Positions 22,858-28,978 of a DNA stretch of 28,978 nt are shown here, one piece after another (position 1 is the stretch's first letter; the number at the start of each line of letters is the position of its first letter). The notes below the pieces were generated by a model. It made no database searches. It was not told the origin of the DNA and was given only the letters and a program-made list of their open reading frames with translations. The translations under genes were made by a program, and so were the position numbers. Origin of the DNA: Thiomicrorhabdus sp034722175 (GTDB lineage Bacteria; Pseudomonadota; Gammaproteobacteria; Thiomicrospirales; Thiomicrospiraceae); NCBI GenBank assembly GCA_034722175.1, contig JAYENR010000231.1, forward strand, positions 1 to 28,978. Direction: 5' to 3'.

Positions 22858-23982
22858 ATGGCTGAAAATGAAGACGGTTCTGAAAAGTCCGAAGAACCCA
22901 CCGAGAAAAAGCTCCGAGAATCAAGAGAGAAGGGACAGATTCCTCGCTCTAAAGAACTCACAACGGTTCTTATAACCTTGTCAGCGGCTCTGTTTTTGTT
23001 ATTTTACGGCGGACAAATGATAGAAGATTTTCAGGTACTCGCTACGCGAGGCTTGAGTTTAGATCGTGATGTCGCCTTTGATGAACTGAAAATGTGGAAT
23101 CTAATTCAAGGTCTAATTGTTCAGGGTATTTGGATGATCACCCCGTTTTTATTGCTTATGGCCTTAATTGCTTTAATCTCTCCAATGTTGTTGGGAGGAT
23201 GGTCTTTTAGTGCTAAAGCCATGGCCCCAAAATTAAGTAAATTGAATCCTGTAAAAGGGATTAAAAGAATGTTTTCGGCAAAAGCTCTGCTTGAGTTATT
23301 TAAAGCATTAGCTAAGTTTGTGTTAGTGATTTCGATTGCGGCTTTTTTCTTATATTCGATCTTTGGAGAGGTGTTAGCTCTTGGCGTAGAGCCTTTAAAA
23401 ATTGCGTTTGCTCATGCTGGAGAAATCATTGTTCATGCCTTTATTTTTGTAAGTTTATCGCTGATTATTATCGCCTCTATCGATGTGCCTTTTCAGTTAT
23501 GGGATCATAATCGTCAGTTAAAAATGACCAAACAAGAAGTTAAAGAAGAGTTTAAACAGCAGGAAGGTAATCCTGAGGTTAAAGGGCGTATTCGCCAGAT
23601 TCAGCGTGAAATGTCACAGCAAAGAATGATGCAAAAAGTACCTGAAGCAGATGTCATTGTCACTAACCCGACTCACTTTGCAGTCGCTTTAAAATATGAC
23701 GCTGAGGGCATGCAAGAACCGGTCGTTTTAGCGATGGGAGTTGACTTCCTTGCATCACAGATTCGTACCATTGCTCAGCAACATGATATTCCTATTGTAG
23801 AAGCCCCACCACTGGCACGTGCTTTGTACTATAATGCGGAAATAGATCAGGCAATTCCTTATGATCTGTTTAAGGCGGTAGCAGCCGTATTGGCTTACGT
23901 TTACCAGTTAAAACAAACAGGTAAAGCCAATACCGTAGACTTTGAAAACTTACCTATTCCAAGTGATATTAAAACTGAATAG
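22858..23982 (+). CDS. flhB: Flagellar export switch protein FlhB
   Basis: Export-gate protein whose self-cleavage, together with FliK, changes substrate specificity from hook to filament. The 374-residue length is normal. A charged N-terminus (EKSEEPTEKKLRESREKGQI, PRSKE) leads to four membrane segments and a cytoplasmic domain. The autocleavage site NPTH is intact at 270-273 in VTNPTHFAVALKYD. The C-terminal domain includes PIVEAPPLARALYYNAEIDQ. The FliK C-terminal domain in the same window is also intact, so the switch should work in the standard way. Confidence 0.97.
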   Translation: MAENEDGSEKSEEPTEKKLRESREKGQIPRSKELTTVLITLSAALFLLFYGGQMIEDFQVLATRGLSLDRDVAFDELKMWNLIQGLIVQGIWMITPFLLLMALIALISPMLLGGWSFSAKAMAPKLSKLNPVKGIKRMFSAKALLELFKALAKFVLVISIAAFFLYSIFGEVLALGVEPLKIAFAHAGEIIVHAFIFVSLSLIIIASIDVPFQLWDHNRQLKMTKQEVKEEFKQQEGNPEVKGRIRQIQREMSQQRMMQKVPEADVIVTNPTHFAVALKYDAEGMQEPVVLAMGVDFLASQIRTIAQQHDIPIVEAPPLARALYYNAEIDQAIPYDLFKAVAAVLAYVYQLKQTGKANTVDFENLPIPSDIKTE

Positions 23983-24014
23983 GCCTCTATAAGAGAAAAA
24001 GATTTAAAGATAAG

Positions 24015-26105
24015 ATGGATCTTCAGCAGCTGTTAGCCAATTTAAAACAAAATTTCACACGTGGACTGGGTGTTCCGTTTGCTATTTTAGCGTTGCTTGC
24101 AATGGTTACAATTCCAATGCCAGGTATGTTGCTTGATGTCTTTTTTATATTCAATATCGCCTTGTCTTTAGTTGTCTTAATGGTCACGTTGTATGCTAAA
24201 CGACCGCTTGATTTTGCTATTTTTCCTACCATTATTCTTCTAGCCACCCTGTTTCGTTTATCACTCAATATTGCTTCAACCCGTGTCATTCTTTTAGAAG
24301 GGCATAATGGTGGGGCTGCAGCGGGTCATGTAATTGAGGCATTTGGTGAGTTTGTTATTGGTGGTAACTTTGCGGTTGGTTTGGTGGTGTTTACCATTTT
24401 AGTTGTCATTAACTTTGTGGTTATTACTAAGGGGGCGGGGCGAGTTGCAGAAGTGAGCGCTCGTTTTACTTTGGATTCGATGCCAGGTAAACAGATGGCG
24501 ATTGATGCGGATCTAAACGCAGGCTTGATTAGCCAAGAAGAGGCGCAAGCTCGTCGTAAAGACATTACCTCGGAAGCCGATTTTTACGGTTCGATGGATG
24601 GTGCGAGTAAATTTGTTCGAGGTGATGCGGTAGCAGGGATTATTATTCTTTTTGTTAACCTTATTGGTGGTTTTGCAATTGGAATGGGACAGCATGATCT
24701 TGCTTTTGGGGATGCTATTGAAGTCTATACCATTCTAACGTTAGGGGATGGTTTGGTTGCTCAACTTCCTGCTCTGATATTGTCGACCGCAACCGCGATT
24801 ATTGTTACTCGAGTAACAGGTGATGATGCGGATATGGGGGAACAGATGCAGGTGCAGATGTTCTCGAATCCTCAGTCGTTAGGAATGACAGCTGGGATTA
24901 TTGGGGTTTTAGGTCTGATCCCAGGGATGCCAAACTTTGCTTTTTTATCATTTGCAGCCGTTGCTGGCGGTGGAGCCTATTTAATCTATCGACGACAGCA
25001 AGCAGAACCTAAACCCGAGGCGGTTCTAAGTGAAACAGAACCTGAAGATTTAAAGCCTGCAGAACTCAGTTGGGATGATGTACAAGAGTTAGACGTACTT
25101 GGTTTAGAGGTGGGGTATAGATTGATTCCAATGGTGGATCAGTCTCAAAATGGTCAATTATTAGAACGTGTCAAAGGGGTAAGGCGTAAAGTTTCCCAAG
25201 AGCTTGGGTTTTTAGTCCCACCTGTACATATTCGTGATAATTTGGACTTAAAGCCAAACCAATATAGAATTATGTTGATGGGGGTGTCTAGTGGTGAGGG
25301 TGAGGTCTTTCCAGATAAGGAGTTAGCAATTAACCCGGGTCAAGTACTTGGCGAAGTTTCAGGGATCAAAACCACCGATCCTACCTTTGGATTAGAAGCG
25401 GTTTGGATTGACGTTAAAGATCGCGACCAAGCTCAGGCTTTAGGGTACACCGTTGTGGATGCGAGTACCGTTGTTGCTACACACATCAGTCAACTGATCC
25501 AAGATTACGCGTTTGAACTGTTAGGGCATGATGAAACTCAACAATTGTTGGATAAACTGAAGCAAAGTTCACCTAAATTGGTTGAGGAGTTGATTCCTGA
25601 TAAACTCAGTTTGGCTGTGATTGTGAGAGTTCTACAGAACCTATTGCTTGAAAAAGTTTCTATTCGTGATATGCGAACCATCTTAGAAGCCTTGACAGTT
25701 AAAGCATCACTCACTCAGGACGCGAACGAGTTAACACAATCTGTTAGAGCCTCGCTTGGACGTTCTATTGTTCAGGATATTTTAGGTAAAGAAGAAGAGT
25801 TAAAAGTCATTACGTTGGAGCCGGCACTGGAACAGTTGTTGCTACAAGCGACTCAGGGTGCACCTGAGGGGCAATTAGCGATAGAACCAGGTCTAGCTGA
25901 ACGTTTGCACGGCACTTTAAAAGAGGAGTCTCAGAAGATTGAGATGACGGGACAGTCATCGGTTCTATTGGTTGCACCGCAAATCCGTGCTCAACTTGCT
26001 CGTCTGTTCCGATACAGTTTACCAACCCTGCATATTTTGGCATATTCGGAAGTACCAGAAAATCGTCAAATCAGTGTTGTAGCGAATGTAGGTCAAGGAG
26101 GATAA
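24015..26105 (+). CDS. flhA: Flagellar export gate protein FlhA
   Basis: Largest export-gate protein, a proton-coupled membrane channel with a cytoplasmic ring that docks chaperone-substrate complexes. The 696-residue length is normal. The N-terminal half has about eight membrane segments, with the FHIPEP-family blocks FAIFPTIILLATLFRLSLNI and ASTRVILLEGHNGG, and the cytoplasmic FHIPEP loop FTLDSMPGKQMAIDADLNAG followed by RRKDITSEADFYGSMDGASK. The cytoplasmic domain (about 350-696) includes LGLEVGYRLIPMVD and DPTFGLEAVWI. It is preceded by a 32-base gap after flhB with no promoter seen. flhF begins one base after the stop. Confidence 0.97.
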   Translation: MDLQQLLANLKQNFTRGLGVPFAILALLAMVTIPMPGMLLDVFFIFNIALSLVVLMVTLYAKRPLDFAIFPTIILLATLFRLSLNIASTRVILLEGHNGGAAAGHVIEAFGEFVIGGNFAVGLVVFTILVVINFVVITKGAGRVAEVSARFTLDSMPGKQMAIDADLNAGLISQEEAQARRKDITSEADFYGSMDGASKFVRGDAVAGIIILFVNLIGGFAIGMGQHDLAFGDAIEVYTILTLGDGLVAQLPALILSTATAIIVTRVTGDDADMGEQMQVQMFSNPQSLGMTAGIIGVLGLIPGMPNFAFLSFAAVAGGGAYLIYRRQQAEPKPEAVLSETEPEDLKPAELSWDDVQELDVLGLEVGYRLIPMVDQSQNGQLLERVKGVRRKVSQELGFLVPPVHIRDNLDLKPNQYRIMLMGVSSGEGEVFPDKELAINPGQVLGEVSGIKTTDPTFGLEAVWIDVKDRDQAQALGYTVVDASTVVATHISQLIQDYAFELLGHDETQQLLDKLKQSSPKLVEELIPDKLSLAVIVRVLQNLLLEKVSIRDMRTILEALTVKASLTQDANELTQSVRASLGRSIVQDILGKEEELKVITLEPALEQLLLQATQGAPEGQLAIEPGLAERLHGTLKEESQKIEMTGQSSVLLVAPQIRAQLARLFRYSLPTLHILAYSEVPENRQISVVANVGQGG

Positions 26106-26106
26106 G

Positions 26107-27288
26107 GTGAAAATAAAACGTTACTTTGCACCGACGATGCGACAAGCAATGCTGCTCGTAAAAGAAGCGCAGGGTGATGATGCGGTGATCTTATCAACCC
26201 GCAATACTGATGAAGGCGTTGAGCTGGTAGCGGCCGTGGATCCTGAAGCTCAAGATTATAAAAATAAGCAAGAACAGCCGACCTCTGGCAGCAGTTATAT
26301 TTCGCCAGAAATTACGAGTTCTACAGCCCCAAACCAAGCGGCAACAGCAAGCAGTACTGCTGAAATAGCAGGTATGGCACAAGAACTTAAAGCGGTAAGA
26401 GCCATGTTAGAAAACCAGTTATCTGGCTTAGCATGGGGTCAGTCTGAACAGCAAGATCCAGAAAAAATAGCACTGATAAAACGTTTAATGCGATTAGGGA
26501 TTGGTTGGTCTTTAAGTCAAAAATTTGTTGAAAATGTCAACGGACAGTCTCAACAGGCCTGGTCAGAAATATTGCATGAGATGGAGCGTAGTATCCCTGT
26601 TGAAACACGTGACATATTAGAACGTGGCGGAATTGTTGCTCTTGTTGGACCAACCGGTGTTGGTAAAACCACCACCATTGCGAAGATGGCGAGTCGATTT
26701 GTGATGCGAAACAGTCCAAATCAGTTAGCTTTGGTGACCACAGATTGTTATAAAATTGGGGCGCAGGCACAGTTAAAAACCTTTGCTGACCTAATTGGTG
26801 TGCCTGTGCATGTTGTGGCGACTCAAGGTGAGCTTTATGCTCTGTTAGCTTCATTGAGTCAAAAGAAATTAGTACTGATTGATACCGCTGGGCTAAGTCA
26901 GCGTGATTTACAAATATCACAACAGTTAACGGCAGAAAATACTGGGTTTAACAGTGTCAGAAATTATTTAGTGATGTCAGCGGCTACTCAGTTGAACGTC
27001 ATGAAGGATATTGTTCAGTCATTTAGCCAAGTGGGTTTAACTGGCTGCATTTTGACTAAAGTGGATGAAGCATTACAATTGGGCAATATATTAACCGTTT
27101 TAATTGAAGAACAACTGTCCATCGCCTATTTATCCGAAGGGCAAAGGGTGCCGGAAGATTTAAACCCCGTTAAAGTAAGAGATTTAATTGATCGAGCAAT
27201 CGTGCTGGGTCAACAAAATGCACATAGACAAGACGATGAGAGTGCATTCCGTTTAGGAATGGGAAAGGAGATATCTGATGCTCAATGA
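26107..27288 (+). CDS. flhF: Signal-recognition-particle-type GTPase FlhF (polar flagellum placement)
   Basis: GTPase that marks the cell pole for the first MS-ring components in polar flagellates. It starts at GTG with AAGGAGGA upstream, at the end of flhA. The 393-residue protein has a basic N-terminus (KIKRYFAPTMRQAMLLVKEA), a variable B-domain linker rich in T, S, Q and A (about 50-110), an N-domain helix bundle, and the G-domain. G1 is GPTGVGKTTT from 181; the following block is TDCYKIGAQAQLKTFA, where most FlhF have TDTYRIGAxEQL; then DTAGL (G3) and TKVDEA (G4). Its 3' end overlaps flhG by 11 bases. Confidence 0.95.
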   Translation: MKIKRYFAPTMRQAMLLVKEAQGDDAVILSTRNTDEGVELVAAVDPEAQDYKNKQEQPTSGSSYISPEITSSTAPNQAATASSTAEIAGMAQELKAVRAMLENQLSGLAWGQSEQQDPEKIALIKRLMRLGIGWSLSQKFVENVNGQSQQAWSEILHEMERSIPVETRDILERGGIVALVGPTGVGKTTTIAKMASRFVMRNSPNQLALVTTDCYKIGAQAQLKTFADLIGVPVHVVATQGELYALLASLSQKKLVLIDTAGLSQRDLQISQQLTAENTGFNSVRNYLVMSAATQLNVMKDIVQSFSQVGLTGCILTKVDEALQLGNILTVLIEEQLSIAYLSEGQRVPEDLNPVKVRDLIDRAIVLGQQNAHRQDDESAFRLGMGKEISDAQ

Positions 27289-28159
27289 TCAAGCAGCAGG
27301 CTTGCGAGCAATGCAATCTAACCATGTTACGACTGACCAGCCGGCAGGTGGAAAACCTGTTAGAGTGATTGCTGTGGCCAGTGGTAAAGGTGGAGTAGGT
27401 AAAACAAACGTTTCCGTTAATTTAGGAATATCACTGTCTAAGTTGGGCAACCGTGTTTTACTAATGGATGCCGATATGGGATTGGCAAATGTTGATGTGA
27501 TGCTGGGTCTACAGACTCAATACAATTTATCACACGTCTTAGATGGCGAGAAAACCTTACAAGAGATCATTGTAGAAGGACCAGCAGGGTTGAAAATCAT
27601 CCCTGCTGCGTCGGGTGTGAAAAGAATGGCACAACTGTCGGCAATGGAAAATGCAGGAATCATTAACGCATTTTCCGAGTTAAGTAGTGAATTGGATGTT
27701 TTGCTGATTGATACTGCAGCGGGGATTGCGGACAGCGTAGTGAGTTTCTGTCGAGCAGCCCAGGAAGTGGTTGTGGTTGTGACGGATGAGCCCGCTTCCA
27801 TTACCGATGCTTACGCCTTGATTAAAGTCTTAAGCCGCGATTACCAAGTATCACGCATTCGCTTATTGGCGAATATGAGTCGTTCTGAACAGCATGGTCG
27901 TCAGTTGTATAATAAATTGTCGAGAGTCTGCGAACAGTTTTTAGATGTCTCGATTGATTATTTAGGCACGGTTCCTTTTGATCATGACTTACGTGAAGCG
28001 GTACAAAAACAATCTCCTGTCACGGTTAGCTATCCAAATAGTGCGGCGGCTAAATCGTTTAAAGAGATGGCGTACACTGTAGATTCTTGGCCGATACCTC
28101 GAGGTATGACTGGTTATTTACAGTTTTTTGTCGAGCAATTATTTCAATCAGGCCACTAG
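27278..28159 (+). CDS. flhG: MinD-like ATPase FlhG/FleN (flagellar number control)
   Basis: ParA/MinD-family ATPase that limits flagellar number by acting on FlhF and FleQ. The 293-residue protein starts with the FlhF-activating motif DQAAGLR at 4-10. The deviant Walker A is SGKGGVGKT at 35-43, followed by LMDADMGLANVDVMLGL and DVLLIDTAAGIADSVVSFC. The C-terminal end (YLQFFVEQLFQSGH) is where the amphipathic membrane-targeting helix is expected. A strong ribosome binding site (AAAGGAG) lies at the end of flhF, and the genes overlap by 11 bases. FleQ, its usual partner in Pseudomonas, is in the same cluster but lacks its N-terminal domain. Confidence 0.95.
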   Translation: MLNDQAAGLRAMQSNHVTTDQPAGGKPVRVIAVASGKGGVGKTNVSVNLGISLSKLGNRVLLMDADMGLANVDVMLGLQTQYNLSHVLDGEKTLQEIIVEGPAGLKIIPAASGVKRMAQLSAMENAGIINAFSELSSELDVLLIDTAAGIADSVVSFCRAAQEVVVVVTDEPASITDAYALIKVLSRDYQVSRIRLLANMSRSEQHGRQLYNKLSRVCEQFLDVSIDYLGTVPFDHDLREAVQKQSPVTVSYPNSAAAKSFKEMAYTVDSWPIPRGMTGYLQFFVEQLFQSGH

Positions 28160-28168
28160 GGAAACGTA

Positions 28169-28897
28169 ATGGGTGCAACCGACGTTTATAATTCAGTTCA
28201 ACAAAATAGCTCAGGCCCTACGAACAAGGATATTGAACAGTATTTACCACTGGTTAAACGTATTGCCTATCATCTAAAAGGACGGTTACCTGACAGCGTA
28301 TTTGTTGAAGATTTGATTCAATCAGGCCTGATTGGTTTGATGGAAGCGATGCAGAAATTTGATGCTAACCAAGGGGCAAGTTTTGAAACCTATGCGGGTA
28401 TTCGTATTCGTGGTTCGATGTTGGATGAAATTCGTAAAGGGGACTGGACACCCCGTTCAGTACACCGAAAATCCCGTGAAGTCAGTGATGCCATTAATCG
28501 TCTAGAATCCAAGTTTGGCCGAGAAGCCAAAGATGATGAAATTGCTAATGAGTTAGATGTCTCTTTAAATGATTATCATAAAATCTTAAAAGACACTAAT
28601 GGGGCTCAACTGCTTTCAATTGATGAACCAGATCATGATGAACTGTCCGAAGATCGGATTGTCGGTTCTTTTTTAAGTCCGTTTGCTGAGCTCGCTGAAT
28701 CAGGCTTTCAAGAAGCCTTAGTCGAACAAATTACTCAACTACCAGAAAAAGAGAAGTTGGTGATGGCACTTTACTATGATGAAGAGCTCAATTTAAAAGA
28801 GATTGGCCAAGTATTAGAAGTCAGTGAATCTCGAGTCAGTCAGATTCATAGCCAGGCAGTTAAACGTTTAAGAGCACGCCTTGATAGCTGGATTTAA
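28169..28897 (+). CDS. fliA: Flagellar sigma-28 factor FliA
   Basis: RNA polymerase sigma factor for late flagellar and chemotaxis genes. The 242-residue length is normal. Region 2 shows YLPLVKRIAYHLKGRLPDSV, EDLIQSGLIGLMEAMQKFD, and SFETYAGIRIRGSMLDEIRK with GDWTPRSV. Region 3 has the R-SREVSDAINRLESKFGRE-like segment. Region 4 has the helix-turn-helix LPEKEKLVMALYYDEELNLK, EIGQVLEVSESRVSQIHSQA. It lies nine bases after flhG, as in Vibrio and Pseudomonas. Its predicted target in the window is the promoter before fliD. No terminator is visible between it and the next gene. Confidence 0.97.
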   Translation: MGATDVYNSVQQNSSGPTNKDIEQYLPLVKRIAYHLKGRLPDSVFVEDLIQSGLIGLMEAMQKFDANQGASFETYAGIRIRGSMLDEIRKGDWTPRSVHRKSREVSDAINRLESKFGREAKDDEIANELDVSLNDYHKILKDTNGAQLLSIDEPDHDELSEDRIVGSFLSPFAELAESGFQEALVEQITQLPEKEKLVMALYYDEELNLKEIGQVLEVSESRVSQIHSQAVKRLRARLDSWI

Positions 28898-28957
28898 CAA
28901 AACAATTTAGCAATCTGAATAAACCGAAGACTTTATCCATACAAGTTAGGAGGGTAG

Positions 28958-28978
28958 ATGCAAATAGACAGAAATATG
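28958..28978 (+). CDS. cheY: Start of a gene, probably cheY (3' end outside window)
   Basis: Only seven codons are inside the window (MQIDRNM). The ATG has an almost ideal ribosome binding site, TAGGAGG at 28947-28953, which marks it as a real start. In many polar flagellates cheY follows fliA, and CheY proteins there begin with M-x-x-(D/R)-x-N-M-K-I-L. The N-M at the end of the visible stretch fits this. The identity is inferred from position and these few residues; the start itself is well supported. It is separated from fliA by 60 bases in which I saw no clear promoter or terminator. Confidence 0.6.

Noticed and set aside
1..28978. Apparent excess of AGGCCT/CAGGCCTG hexamers, considered as a possible uptake or chi-like signal
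   Set aside because: Roughly a dozen by eye against about five expected from composition. Most fall in CAG-GCC codon pairs. It needs a whole-genome count with codon-shuffled controls, so I do not claim a signal.

Overview
The window is one nearly continuous polar-flagellum gene cluster, about 29 kb, with every gene on the + strand. It holds the 3' end of a flagellin gene, 30 complete genes and the first seven codons of a cheY-like gene. The order (fliC-flaG-flaG-fliD-fliS-fliT / fleQ-fleS-fleR / fliE-F-G-H-I-J / fliK-[MCP]-motA-motB / fliL-M-N-O-P-Q-R-flhB-flhA-flhF-flhG-fliA / cheY) and the FleQ/FleS/FleR plus RpoN plus FliA control logic point to a polarly flagellated gammaproteobacterium of the Vibrio/Pseudomonas regulatory type. 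The low to moderate GC, AT-rich third codon positions and the protein sequences resemble marine sulfur oxidisers of the Thiomicrospira/Hydrogenovibrio/Thiomicrorhabdus group. That assignment is an impression, not something the window proves.

Layout. 1-1413: late filament genes, namely the flagellin C-terminal part and two divergent FlaG paralogues, closed by an intrinsic terminator (1436-1460). 1475-4667: a consensus sigma-28 promoter, then the cap protein FliD (unusually large), the filament chaperone FliS and a FliT-like protein. 4694-8432: a consensus sigma-70 promoter, then the master regulator FleQ (without its usual N-terminal domain) and the FleS/FleR two-component pair. 8517-14489: a sigma-54-type promoter, then fliEFGHIJ (MS ring, switch, export ATPase complex). 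14503-18409: a second sigma-54-type promoter, then fliK followed by a small MCP-like gene and a complete motA-motB stator pair. 18460-28897: fliLMNOPQR-flhBAFG-fliA (switch, export gate, polar number and placement control, sigma-28). 28958-end: start of cheY.

How it fits together. FleQ (housekeeping promoter) should activate sigma-54 promoters. FleS/FleR would activate the later sigma-54 promoters. FliA, the last complete gene, would read the fliD promoter and probably the flagellin promoter outside the window. FlhF and FlhG set pole and number.

The parts that depart from a textbook cluster are: (i) the MCP-motA-motB block inserted between fliK and fliL, with an MCP that has almost no periplasmic part and no recognisable HAMP domain; (ii) a terminator-like hairpin with U-tract inside the signal-peptide codons of fliO; (iii) a FleQ that starts directly at the AAA+ region; (iv) a 775-residue FliD with three related internal modules; (v) an 11-residue repeat in FliN conserved at protein level with only synonymous changes. 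No tRNA, rRNA, CRISPR array, insertion sequence or phage gene was seen. No gene-free stretch exceeds 300 bases; the longest is the 234-base fleR-fliE gap.
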